Shown here piece by piece: positions 6,519 through 14,386 of a stretch of 24,636 nucleotides of DNA. The notes below the pieces were generated by a model, which saw only the letters and a list, made by a program, of their open reading frames with translations, searched no databases and had not been told where the DNA came from. This stretch comes from UMGS1474 sp050946775 (GTDB lineage Bacteria; Bacillota; Clostridia; Oscillospirales; Acutalibacteraceae), in contig JBMNVL010000013.1 of the NCBI GenBank assembly GCA_050946775.1, positions 1-24,636 on the forward strand. Reading direction: 5' to 3'. The position numbers were made by a program, and so were the translations under genes. The first letter of the stretch is position 1. Every line of letters begins with the position of its first letter.

Positions 6519-9149
6519 GTGAAGATCCCCGCCGGACTGACCGCCGACGCGGTCGAGCGTTCCCGCCGCCAGCACGGGGAAAACCAACTGACCCGCGCCC
6601 GTCGCCGGGGCTTTTTCCGGCAGTTGCTGTCCGGCTTCGGCGATCCCATCATCCGGGTGCTGCTGGCGGCGCTGGCGATCAATCTGATCTTTTTGTTCCA
6701 CCGGTTCGACTGGTACGAATCGGCGGGCATCGCCGCGGCGGTGTTTTTGGCCACCCTGGTGTCCACCCTGTCGGAATACGGCAGCGAATCGGCGTTTGCC
6801 AAGCTGCAGGAGGACGCCGCCAGGATCACCTGCCGGGTCAGGCGGGACGGACGGGTGATCGCCCTTCCTGTCGATCAGATCGTGGTGGGGGATATCGTGC
6901 TGCTGCAGGCCGGCGAACGGATCCCGGCCGACGGGGTATTGCTGGACGGTCAATTGGCGGTGGATCAATCCGCCCTCAACGGCGAAAGCAAGGAAGCGCG
7001 AAAACGCCCGGCGCCCGGCGGCGATCCGGGCGACTTATCCGCACCGGCGCGGTTGTTTTCCCCGGTGGTGGTCTGTGAAGGGGAAGGGGTGATGCGCGTC
7101 GAGCGGGTCGGCGACGCCACCTTTTGGGGAAACGTGGCCAGGGAAGTGCAGGAGCAGGTGCGGGAAAGCCCTTTGCGGGTGCGGCTGGCGGGACTGGCCG
7201 GGACGCTCAGCCGGTTGGGATACGCCGCGGCGGCACTGGTGGCGGCGGCCGATCTGTTTCATTCCTTCGTTATGGACAACGGCTTTGACCCGGTGCGGAT
7301 CGGCGCGGCATTTACCGACGGGCCGACGGCGCTGGGCCATCTGCTCCACGCCGTCACTCTGGCGGTCACGGTGGTGGTGGTCGCCGTACCGGAGGGACTG
7401 CCGATGATGATCACGGTGGTGCTTTCCTCCAATATGCGCCGGATGCTCAAAGACCACGTTCTCGTCCGCAAGCTGGTGGGGATCGAAACCTCCGGCAGTC
7501 TCAATATTCTGTTCACCGATAAGACCGGCACCCTGACGAAGGGCAAGCTGCAGGTCAGCCGGGTGGTGACCGGCGACGGCGAGGAGCATACCCGCCCGCA
7601 GGGGATGCGGCGGCTGGGTTTGTGGCCGGCGCTGCAGCTTTCCTGCGCCCTCAACAACGACAGCGTGCTGTCGCGGGGACGCGCCATCGGCGGCAACGCC
7701 ACCGACCGGGCGCTGCTGGATTTTTCCGGTGAACCCTCCCGGCGGGAAAAAGCCGTCCTTTCGGGGAAGATCCCTTTTGACAGCGAGCGCAAATATTCCG
7801 CCGTCCGGGTGGAGGGAGAGCGCCCGCTCACCCTGATCAAAGGCGCGCCCGAAAAACTGCTGGCGGCCTGTTCGCATTATCTCGACGCCGACGGTGAGCG
7901 CCATCCCCTGATCCCGGCGGTGATCCGCCGCCGGTGGGAGGAAATGACCGGGCAGGCGATGCGGGTGCTGGCGCTGGCGATCAGCGACCGTCCGGTGACG
8001 GGCGAGGCGGATTTTGACGGATTCACGCTGGTCGGTCTTTTGGGGATCCGGGACGAGCTGCGCCCCGAAACGCCGGCCGCCGTGCGGCAGGTGCGGGACG
8101 CCGGGGTACAGGTGGTGATGATTACCGGCGACAACCGGCAGACCGCCGCCGCCATTGCGAAGGAAGCGGGCGTTTTGTCCGGCGAAAACGATTTGGTGCT
8201 CACCGGTGGAGAACTGGCGGCGATGAGCGACGAGCAAATCGTGCGCCGGCTGCCCCGCCTGCGGGTGGTCGCCCGGGCCTTGCCGGGGGACAAAAGCCGG
8301 CTGGTGCGGCTGGCGCAGCAGGCGGGACTGGTCGCCGGGATGACCGGCGACGGGATCAACGACGCCCCGGCGCTCAAAAAAGCCGACGTCGGCTTTGCCA
8401 TGGGCAGCGGCACCGAGGTGGCCAAGGAAGCGGGAGATATCGTCATCCTCAACGACCGGTTCGATTCCATCGGTAAGGCGATCCTCTACGGACGGACCAT
8501 CTTTAAGAGCATCCGCAAATTCGTCATTTTCCAGTTGACGATGAACCTGTGCGCCGTCGGGGTATCGGTGATCGGCCCGTTTATCGGGGTGGATACCCCG
8601 GTGACGGTGATGCAGATGCTGTGGATCAACATCATTATGGATACCCTGGCGGGACTGGCGTTTGCCGGAGAACCGCCCCTGCCGGAATATATGCGCGAGC
8701 CGCCCAAGCGGCGGGACGAACCGGTGCTCAACCGGTATATGCTCCACCAGATCCTGTGGATGGGGCTGTATACCGTGGCGTTGTGCGTGGCGTTTTTGAA
8801 GCTGCCCATCTTCAAGGGGCTGTTTCGTTTCGGTGTCGCGCCGGTCTATTTTTTCACCGCCTTTTTCGCCCTGTTCATCTTCACCGGCATTTTCAACAGC
8901 TTCAACGCCCGCACCCACCGGCTGCAAATATGGGCGCACCTGTCGGGCAACCGGGCGTTTTTGCTCATTATGGCGGCGGTCACGGGGGTGCAGCTGCTGC
9001 TGATCTATCAGGGCGGCGCGCTGTTTCGCACCGCCGGGCTGACGGCGGGCGAGCTGCAGCGGGTGCTGCTGCTGGCGCTGACCGTCATCCCCGCCGACGC
9101 TATCCGCAAGCTGACCCTGCGCTTGACGGGGCATACGGGGCATATATAG
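6519..9149 (+). CDS. Calcium-transporting P-type ATPase (PMCA-like, P2 class)
   Basis: 876 aa membrane pump starting at GTG 6519, 7 nt after AAAGGAGG. It has an N-terminal cation-ATPase domain, the actuator domain with a NGESKE variant of TGES, the PEGLP ion-site motif (P291, E292), phosphorylated D334 in DKTGTLT, the hinge TGDGIND at 609-615, and a C-terminal helix bundle. The helix motif WINIIMDTLAGLAFAGEPP is the plasma-membrane Ca2+-ATPase type rather than the SERCA type. It probably exports Ca2+ from the cytoplasm. The gene is divergent from the HMA/heavy-metal ATPase operon, with about 168 bp between start codons; I see no convincing plus-strand promoter there. It is monocistronic and ends at a strong hairpin. 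Confidence 0.93.
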   Translation: MKIPAGLTADAVERSRRQHGENQLTRARRRGFFRQLLSGFGDPIIRVLLAALAINLIFLFHRFDWYESAGIAAAVFLATLVSTLSEYGSESAFAKLQEDAARITCRVRRDGRVIALPVDQIVVGDIVLLQAGERIPADGVLLDGQLAVDQSALNGESKEARKRPAPGGDPGDLSAPARLFSPVVVCEGEGVMRVERVGDATFWGNVAREVQEQVRESPLRVRLAGLAGTLSRLGYAAAALVAAADLFHSFVMDNGFDPVRIGAAFTDGPTALGHLLHAVTLAVTVVVVAVPEGLPMMITVVLSSNMRRMLKDHVLVRKLVGIETSGSLNILFTDKTGTLTKGKLQVSRVVTGDGEEHTRPQGMRRLGLWPALQLSCALNNDSVLSRGRAIGGNATDRALLDFSGEPSRREKAVLSGKIPFDSERKYSAVRVEGERPLTLIKGAPEKLLAACSHYLDADGERHPLIPAVIRRRWEEMTGQAMRVLALAISDRPVTGEADFDGFTLVGLLGIRDELRPETPAAVRQVRDAGVQVVMITGDNRQTAAAIAKEAGVLSGENDLVLTGGELAAMSDEQIVRRLPRLRVVARALPGDKSRLVRLAQQAGLVAGMTGDGINDAPALKKADVGFAMGSGTEVAKEAGDIVILNDRFDSIGKAILYGRTIFKSIRKFVIFQLTMNLCAVGVSVIGPFIGVDTPVTVMQMLWINIIMDTLAGLAFAGEPPLPEYMREPPKRRDEPVLNRYMLHQILWMGLYTVALCVAFLKLPIFKGLFRFGVAPVYFFTAFFALFIFTGIFNSFNARTHRLQIWAHLSGNRAFLLIMAAVTGVQLLLIYQGGALFRTAGLTAGELQRVLLLALTVIPADAIRKLTLRLTGHTGHI

Positions 9150-9180
9150 GAAAGATCCCGCCTTTTGGCGGGATCTTTCC
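9149..9180 (+). terminator. Intrinsic terminator of the calcium ATPase gene
   Basis: A perfect 14-bp inverted repeat (9149-9162 with 9167-9180, loop TTTT) begins at the last base of the stop codon. There is no long T run after it, but the stem ends in CTTTCC. It overlaps the end of the RHS core remnant on the other strand. Confidence 0.75.
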
Positions 9181-9182
9181 TA

Positions 9183-9354
9183 TCTGCCCGTCGGCGTTGA
9201 TAAACCGCCCGGTGGTGGGGTCGTAATACCGCGACTGCAGATAGTAGAATCCGCTTTCGGTATCGTAATAGTACCCGCGATAGCGGAAGGGATTGACGTT
9301 GGCGATGTGGGTGGGGCTGGTCACGGTGTTGCCGCTGCCGCCTGACGCCCTGTT
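9183..9354 (-). pseudogene. RHS-repeat core fragment (orphan remnant)
   Basis: On the minus strand a short open stretch translates to the highly conserved end of an RHS/YD-repeat core: NPFRYRGYYYDTESGFYY followed by LQSRYYDPTTGRFINADG. It is preceded by a Ser/Gly-rich segment and then an in-frame stop at 9357-9355; no start or upstream YD repeats exist. The match ends just after FINAD, the usual boundary between the conserved core and the variable C-terminal toxin domain. RHS proteins are large secreted or wall-associated polymorphic toxins; only about 50 codons remain, so this is a dead fragment left between two operons. Confidence 0.75.
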
Positions 9355-9373
9355 TCAGCAGACGCAACGGCAT

Positions 9374-9994
9374 TTATTTCTTTTTCATTTCCACCGTGAT
9401 GGACGGCGCGTCGCAGACGACGATGAGTCCTTCGAGGGTATCGCCCCGCAGGGTCAGTCGGATAAACGGGCCAATCTGTTCGACAGCGGGATCGGCGTGG
9501 ACGACGCGGCATTCGCCCGCCGTATCGCCCCGAAGGCGGGTGACGCGGATGGGGAAGGTGGCGCCGTTGAGGGTCAGAACGTTGTTCTTAAAAACGGCGG
9601 TGTGCCAGCCGTCGGCGTCCCGCCATTCGCCCCACAGCCGGGGCAGGATCTCCCCGTCCACCAGATCGACGTTGCCGTAACGGCTGCGATCGGTAAGCGC
9701 CAGAGTGTCGGTCGACTCGCCGGTGATGGGATAACGCTTGGCAAAGTGGAGCCGTCCGTTTTCGTACCGCAGACCCGTTACCGCGGCATAGTCCTGATCC
9801 GAGCCGGCGTATCGCAAGCCGGTTTCTTTAAGGATCAGGCATACCCCGTCGCCGTCCTTTTTGGCTTTGTATCCGCTCTGCAGCACCACGCCGCCCCGCC
9901 ACAAAACGGTCACCGTTCCCCGGTCGATTTCGACGCGGGTGCCGATCACGCCGGGCTCTTCCCAGTTGCCGATCCACTCTTTTTTCGTCAGCAT
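9374..9994 (-). CDS. Conserved hypothetical protein, third gene of the uxaC operon
   Basis: 206 aa. The start was placed at the ATG 9994 (MLTKKEWIGNWEEPG), 2 nt after the stop of the isomerase gene; a longer upstream frame is antisense noise over that gene. There is no signal peptide and no membrane helix. The sequence is rich in alternating beta-like stretches and Trp/Gly (a GNW motif near the start, GEWRDADGWH in the middle), suggesting a small beta-barrel or lipocalin-like fold, but I do not recognise the family. Tight spacing implies co-translation with the sugar isomerase and a role in the same sugar-acid pathway. Confidence 0.72.
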   Translation of the reverse strand: MLTKKEWIGNWEEPGVIGTRVEIDRGTVTVLWRGGVVLQSGYKAKKDGDGVCLILKETGLRYAGSDQDYAAVTGLRYENGRLHFAKRYPITGESTDTLALTDRSRYGNVDLVDGEILPRLWGEWRDADGWHTAVFKNNVLTLNGATFPIRVTRLRGDTAGECRVVHADPAVEQIGPFIRLTLRGDTLEGLIVVCDAPSITVEMKKK

Positions 9995-9996
9995 GG

Positions 9997-10830
9997 TCAC
10001 AGCAGTCCTTTCAGGGCGTTGGCGGCGGTATCGAACGCCGCGGCGGCGTCGGTGTTTTTCTTTGCGAGATCGGGATCCTTTTCCAGATCGCCGAAGCCGG
10101 GAAAAGCCGCCAGATGGGGCTCGAGCGTCAGCAGATGCTCCCCCGGCGTTTGCGAAAACCGTTCCAGCACGTACCGCAGATCGCCGTCGCCCTGCCCGGG
10201 CGGCACCACCCGGCCGTCGGCAAAAAGGGCGTCCTTGATATGCATATAGGCGACGCGGCTCTCCAGCAGATCGTACGCCTCGCGCACCCTTTGGCCGCAC
10301 TGGACGAAGTTGGCCGGGTCAAAGCAAAGCGGCATCCCTTCAACGGCGGCGGCGATATCGGCGCACCGGGCGGCGTTGTCGCCGTAGATCCCCTTTTCGT
10401 TTTCGTGGCAGCAAACGATCGCTTCCGCCCGGGCGATCTCGGCCATACGCGCCAGCCGCTCCATCACCTGGGAGCGATGGACGGCGGGATCGTCCCCTTC
10501 GGGCAGGTAAAAGCTGAACATCCGCACCCGGTCGGTGCCGAGGATATGACACAGCTCCAGTCCCCGCTTGAATTTTTCGAGATGGGCGGCAAAATCGTCG
10601 TGAATGCCGATCTTGCCGAAGGGCGATCCCAGCGCGGACAGGGAAAATCCCCGCTCGTCCATCTGACGGCGGATCTCACGCGCCTCCGCCGGGGTGTGAT
10701 CCACGATATTGCGCCCGTTGACGAACCGCATCTCGATGCGGGTGATGCCGTGACGGGCGCAGACGTCCATCTGCCCGGGCAGATCGGGCGCGCCTTCGTC
10801 GGCGAAGGCGGACAGGATCCAGTTGCTCAT
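9997..10830 (-). CDS. Sugar phosphate isomerase/epimerase family protein (TIM barrel)
   Basis: 277 aa, starting at ATG 10830 (MSNWILSAFADEGAP) after AAGGAGG; this Shine-Dalgarno overlaps the uxaC stop codon, 10 nt away. The AP-endonuclease-2/xylose-isomerase-like TIM barrel is recognisable from the strand motifs: acidic residue in GITRIEMR, CHENEKG near the middle, CFDPANF, then YMHIKD and the final TLEPH glutamate, which are typical metal ligands. Such enzymes isomerise or epimerise keto-sugars or their phosphates. Its place directly behind glucuronate isomerase suggests it acts on fructuronate/tagaturonate or a related acid, but the substrate cannot be told from the sequence. Confidence 0.87.
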   Translation of the reverse strand: MSNWILSAFADEGAPDLPGQMDVCARHGITRIEMRFVNGRNIVDHTPAEAREIRRQMDERGFSLSALGSPFGKIGIHDDFAAHLEKFKRGLELCHILGTDRVRMFSFYLPEGDDPAVHRSQVMERLARMAEIARAEAIVCCHENEKGIYGDNAARCADIAAAVEGMPLCFDPANFVQCGQRVREAYDLLESRVAYMHIKDALFADGRVVPPGQGDGDLRYVLERFSQTPGEHLLTLEPHLAAFPGFGDLEKDPDLAKKNTDAAAAFDTAANALKGLL

Positions 10831-10840
10831 GGCGGCCTCC

Positions 10841-12244
10841 TTACTTGCCGAAGCCGAAGAATTGCTCGGCGTTTTTGCAGCAGATCCCCTCGACCATCTG
10901 CCGCAGATAGCCGTCGTCGGGATATTCACCGCCGTCCACCCAGCCGCCGATGGCGTTGCACAGGATCCGGCGGAAATAATCGAACCGCACGTAGGAGGTG
11001 AAGCTGCGGGAATCGGTCAGCATCCCGATGAACCGGCCCAGCGCGCCGTTGGCGGCGGTCAGCCGGATCTGGCGGTCAATGCCGTCGACGTGGTCGGCGA
11101 ACCACCACGCCGAGCCGAGCTGCAGCTTGCCGGGCACTTCGCCGGCGAAACTGCCAAGCGCGGTGATGATGGATTCATTGGAGGCGGCGTTGAGGGAATA
11201 CAGCACCATTTTCGGCAGGCCGCCGGCCTCCTCCATGTCGGCCAGCATCCGGCACAGATCCTCCGGATTGACGATGGAGCCCACCGTATCGAAGCCGTGA
11301 TCCGGGCCGAGTTTGCGGAACATCACCCGGCTGGCGTTGCGGATGGGGGACATATGCAGCTGCATCACCATGCCGCGCCGGCGGTACCAGCCCGCCAGGG
11401 TGCGCAGCAGAAAGTCAAGATACTTCTCCTGATCCAACGCGTCGACCGGCTCGCCCTTCATAGCGGCGTCAAACGCGCTGGCGGCGTCGGCCTTGTCGCC
11501 GTGGACGACCGGAGGATGGGCGACGCTGTGGTCGCTGATGACGCAGCCGCTTTGAACGAAATAGTCCAGCCGGCTCTCGATCGCGTCAAGAAAGCCGTCG
11601 AAATCGCTAATCGGCCGGCCGGAAACCTCGCCCAGCCGGGCGACGTAGGCGGCAAAATCGGGAGTGCCCATCCCGGTGTAGAGCTTGTCGGGGCGGAAGG
11701 TGGGCAGCACGGTGGTGCCAAAGCCCTTTTCCTGCGCCAGCAGCCGGTGATACCGCAGATCGTCGCAGGGATCGTCGGTGGTGCAGACCACCCGCACGTC
11801 GAACCGTTTCATCAGCGAACGGGGCGTCAGCGATCCGTCGGCCATTTTGGCGCGGGTCTCGTCCCAGATCCCGTCGGCGGAGTCCGGGGTCAGCGGGCGG
11901 CGGATATCGAAGATCTGCGCCAGCTCCATCTGGGTCCAGTGGTACAGCGGACTGCCGACCATATAGGGGACGGCGCCGCTCCAGGCCCGGTATTTCTCGT
12001 GAAAATCGGCGTCGCCGGTGATCAGCCGCTCGTCCACGCCGTTTTGGCGCATGGCCCGCCATTTGTAGTGATCGCCCGCCAGCCACATCTCGCCCAGATC
12101 GTGGAAGGGCTTGTTTTCGTAGATCTCCTGCGGATTGAGATGGCAGTGGTAATCGTAGATCGGCTTGCCGCAAGCGCATTCTTGGTACAGCTGCTTGGCG
12201 GCGTCGCCGTGCAGCAGCAATTCGTCGTCGTAAAACCGGGACAT
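10841..12244 (-). CDS. uxaC: Glucuronate (uronate) isomerase
   Basis: 467 aa, full length for UxaC. The start was placed at ATG 12244 (MSRFYDDELLLHG), 8 nt after AAAGGAG; an upstream in-frame ATG at 12280 lacks such a site. Clear family signature near the N-terminus: YDYHCHLNPQEI with metal-binding H33 and H35, then GDHYKWRAMR. The enzyme is an amidohydrolase-fold protein that converts D-glucuronate to D-fructuronate and D-galacturonate to D-tagaturonate, the first cytoplasmic step in uronic acid use from pectin and glycosaminoglycans. First gene of a three-gene minus-strand operon; divergent from the GHMP kinase. A possible extended -10 (TGGTATGCT) lies near 12280, and a small TGCTT-T-AAGCA palindrome at 12269-12279 could be an operator. 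Confidence 0.96.
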   Translation of the reverse strand: MSRFYDDELLLHGDAAKQLYQECACGKPIYDYHCHLNPQEIYENKPFHDLGEMWLAGDHYKWRAMRQNGVDERLITGDADFHEKYRAWSGAVPYMVGSPLYHWTQMELAQIFDIRRPLTPDSADGIWDETRAKMADGSLTPRSLMKRFDVRVVCTTDDPCDDLRYHRLLAQEKGFGTTVLPTFRPDKLYTGMGTPDFAAYVARLGEVSGRPISDFDGFLDAIESRLDYFVQSGCVISDHSVAHPPVVHGDKADAASAFDAAMKGEPVDALDQEKYLDFLLRTLAGWYRRRGMVMQLHMSPIRNASRVMFRKLGPDHGFDTVGSIVNPEDLCRMLADMEEAGGLPKMVLYSLNAASNESIITALGSFAGEVPGKLQLGSAWWFADHVDGIDRQIRLTAANGALGRFIGMLTDSRSFTSYVRFDYFRRILCNAIGGWVDGGEYPDDGYLRQMVEGICCKNAEQFFGFGK

Positions 12245-12324
12245 GAAGATCGCTCCTTTTTCTGGAATTGCTTTAAGCATACCATATTTTTCCTTGCATT
12301 ACCAGTCTATTTCGGCCAAAAAGA

Positions 12325-12353
12325 TTGCAAATCCCGCCATTTTATGCTACTAT
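12325..12353 (+). promoter_or_regulatory. Promoter of the GHMP kinase gene
   Basis: -35 TTGCAA (12325-12330), 17-nt spacer, -10 TACTAT (12348-12353). A 6-bp hairpin (TTCGGG 12355-12360 with CCCGAA 12368-12373) sits in the very short leader and its right arm touches the GAAGGAGG ribosome binding site, so it may tune translation. Confidence 0.65.
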
Positions 12354-12386
12354 TTTCGGGAAGACTCCCCGAAGGAGGCGTTTCTT

Positions 12387-13664
12387 ATGATCCGGGATAT
12401 TGCGGCCGGGCGGTACGATCGGGCGCTGACGGCGCTTTACGGCGGCGAGGCGTTGGACGCCGCGCGGCAGCGGCTGCTGGATTTGGCGCGGCAATTTGAA
12501 CAGCTTTTCGGCTCGAGCGAAGGCGCGTGCGTGATCTCGGCGCCGGGCCGTACCGAGCTTGGCGGCAACCATACCGACCACAACGGCGGCCGGGTGCTGG
12601 CGGCGTCGGTCAGCGCGGATATGCTGGCGGTGGCCAGACCGGCGCCGGACGGCGACGTGCGGGTCTGCTCCAGCGGCCGGCGGGAGATCCGGCTGCGGCT
12701 GGATCGGCTGGCGCCGCAGCCGGGCGAAAAACGCACGTCCACCGCGCTGGTGCGGGGCGTGGCCGCTTATCTGCGGGAGCATGGCGGCGCGATCGGCGGT
12801 TTTCAGGCGGTGACCGACGCCCGTGTCCCGGTGGGATCGGGGTTGTCCTCCTCGGCGGCGTTCGAGGTGTTGATGGGCGCCATTTTCAACCATTTGTATA
12901 ACGACGGAGCGCTGTCCTTTGAAACCCTGGCGCTGGCGGGTGGTTACGCCGAAAACCGGTATTTTGAAAAGCCCAGCGGTTTGATGGATCAGATCGCCTG
13001 CGCCGCCGGCGGCGTGGTGGCGGTCGATTTTGCCGATCCTCAAAAACCAATCATCCGGCGGATCGAACTGGATCTGGAACGGGCGGGTTACCGGCTGTGC
13101 ATGGTGGACGTCGGCGGCGACCACGCCGGACTGACCGACGCTTACGCCGCCATCCCGCGGGAGATGAAAGAGGTCGCCCGGACGCTGGGCGGCGAGCGGC
13201 TGTGCGAGGTGTCCCGCGAGGCGTTGTTGGCCGATCTGCCGGCGGTACGCCAGCGCTGCGGCGACCGGGCGGTGCTGCGGGCGCTGCATTTCTTCGCCGA
13301 GAACGAGCGGGTGGACGCACAGGCGGCCGCGCTCGAGCGGGGCGATCTGGCGGCGTTTTTGGAGGGGATGATCCAATCGGGACATTCCTCGTTCGAGTAT
13401 CTGCAAAACGTCGCGCTGTATGAATTTCCCCAAAGCCAGCCGATGGCGGTGGCGCTTTGCCTGGCCCAGCAATGGCTGGACGGCGTCGGCGGCTGGCGGG
13501 TGCACGGCGGCGGCTTTGGCGGGTGCATTCAGACGATCGTTCCCGCTGACCGAACGGCGGCGTTCACCGAAAAAATGGAAGCGGTATTGGGCAAAGGCTG
13601 CTGCCGGGTGATGAACATCCGTCCCCAGGGCAGCGTCCGGTTGGAAAGAGAGGCGACGGTATGA
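12387..13664 (+). CDS. Galactokinase-like GHMP sugar kinase
   Basis: 425 aa from ATG 12387, 8 nt after GAAGGAGG (the longer frame reaching back to 12243 is rejected). The three GHMP motifs are present: a galactokinase-like sugar signature at 54-66, the ATP-binding GSGLSSSAA loop at 150-158, and the C-terminal GGGFGG at about 374-379. Also typical is SGLMDQIAC, carrying the catalytic Asp. The sugar signature reads GRTELGGNHTDHN instead of the classical GRVNLIGEHTDYN: the usual Glu that contacts the sugar is Asn61, while His62 and Asp64 are kept. Many clostridial proteins annotated galactokinase have this form. The reaction is ATP-dependent anomeric phosphorylation of a hexose or related sugar; galactose is the default, but the altered site and uxaC neighbour leave room for another substrate. 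Confidence 0.88.
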   Translation: MIRDIAAGRYDRALTALYGGEALDAARQRLLDLARQFEQLFGSSEGACVISAPGRTELGGNHTDHNGGRVLAASVSADMLAVARPAPDGDVRVCSSGRREIRLRLDRLAPQPGEKRTSTALVRGVAAYLREHGGAIGGFQAVTDARVPVGSGLSSSAAFEVLMGAIFNHLYNDGALSFETLALAGGYAENRYFEKPSGLMDQIACAAGGVVAVDFADPQKPIIRRIELDLERAGYRLCMVDVGGDHAGLTDAYAAIPREMKEVARTLGGERLCEVSREALLADLPAVRQRCGDRAVLRALHFFAENERVDAQAAALERGDLAAFLEGMIQSGHSSFEYLQNVALYEFPQSQPMAVALCLAQQWLDGVGGWRVHGGGFGGCIQTIVPADRTAAFTEKMEAVLGKGCCRVMNIRPQGSVRLEREATV

Positions 13665-14056
13665 ACACGGCGACGCAAGCGCCCATCCCGGGCATGATGT
13701 TTGCCTGCTGGAGCATCGTGGTGATGCTCGTGGCGGTTTTTCTGGTGTTTATGCGGGCGAACAAATCCGACTACGCCTTCGCCATTTCGCCGCTTTTGAT
13801 TTTGCCGCTGACGTACGTCGCCAGCGGAAGGCTGGCGTCTTGGCTGGCGCTGGCGATCCCCATGGAGCCGGTGGAGCTGCGGATCCTGCTCAACGTGGTG
13901 GCGGCGCTGGCGGCTTGTCTGCTGATCGGGGTGACCGCCCAGCGGATCACGTCGCCCCGGCCGCGCCGGGTGTTCATCGGCTGCTGCACCGGATTTCTGG
14001 TGATCCTGACGCTGGTGCTGGTAATCAACCTGCTCCAAAAACCGACTTTGGCGTAA
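13661..14056 (+). CDS. Small integral membrane protein of unknown function
   Basis: 131 aa. Its ATG overlaps the kinase stop (ATGA), so it is translationally coupled. About four hydrophobic segments: roughly residues 13-31, 40-58, 77-95 and 105-125, joined by short loops; there is a Pro/Arg cluster (SPRPRR) before the last helix. No family recognised and no catalytic motif. The gene is followed by a strong terminator, ending the two-gene unit. Confidence 0.78.
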   Translation: MNTATQAPIPGMMFACWSIVVMLVAVFLVFMRANKSDYAFAISPLLILPLTYVASGRLASWLALAIPMEPVELRILLNVVAALAACLLIGVTAQRITSPRPRRVFIGCCTGFLVILTLVLVINLLQKPTLA

Positions 14057-14070
14057 TTCGTAAAAAACTC

Positions 14071-14110
14071 AAAGGCCGGCGCGAAACACCGTTTCGCGTC
14101 GGCCTTTTTT
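14071..14110 (+). terminator. Intrinsic terminator of the GHMP kinase operon
   Basis: GGCCG (14074-14078) and CGCGAAAC (14080-14087) pair with GTTTCGCG (14091-14098) and CGGCC (14100-14104), with one G-U between; loop ACC; six T follow (14105-14110). Confidence 0.92.
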
Positions 14111-14386
14111 GGATCTGAAAGCGGGAGAAAACCCGGGGATACAGGATGCGGTCTTGCGTATACGCGTCAAATACGGCATCCCGACCATCCCCAAACGATC
14201 GTATGGCGTGAAAACGCAGACAAAAACCCGCCGCGTGAAAAGTTCAATTTTATTGAAGAGTATATATAATGCTATTAAGGTTTTATAAAAGGGTGTGTTA
14301 TGCTGTTGACGATCAGAGGAAACCCCTCTGGATCTATCATTATGAAAGGATCACCCTTGGTAAAAACAATCTGAACAGGAGGTTTT
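14111..14386 (+). other. Leader/intergenic region before the AAA+ gene
   Basis: The first part is GC-rich. A start-less reading frame of about 58 codons runs through 14110-14284 (including VLRIRVKYGIPTIPKRSYG) with no ribosome binding site and no recognised match. The second half is AT-rich and holds the candidate promoter at 14243-14270. A small hairpin (AGAGG 14315-14319 with CCTCT 14325-14329) lies in the roughly 110-nt leader. Nothing else is recognisable. Confidence 0.4.
14243..14270 (+). promoter_or_regulatory. Candidate promoter of the AAA+ ATPase gene
   Basis: -10 TATAAT (14265-14270) is a perfect consensus; the best -35 is TTCAAT (14243-14248) with a 16-nt spacer. The -35 lies in a perfect 6-3-6 inverted repeat TTCAAT-TTT-ATTGAA (14243-14257), a possible operator. 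Confidence 0.5.

Noticed and set aside
7035..9143. 702-codon minus-strand open frame
   Set aside because: Antisense to the calcium ATPase; its His/Gln/Arg/Gly-rich composition is typical of a shadow frame.
10831..10929. Longer starts for the TIM-barrel isomerase (10929), and likewise for the operon's third gene (10300)
   Set aside because: The extensions overlap the upstream genes out of frame and lack ribosome sites; the chosen starts have normal spacing.
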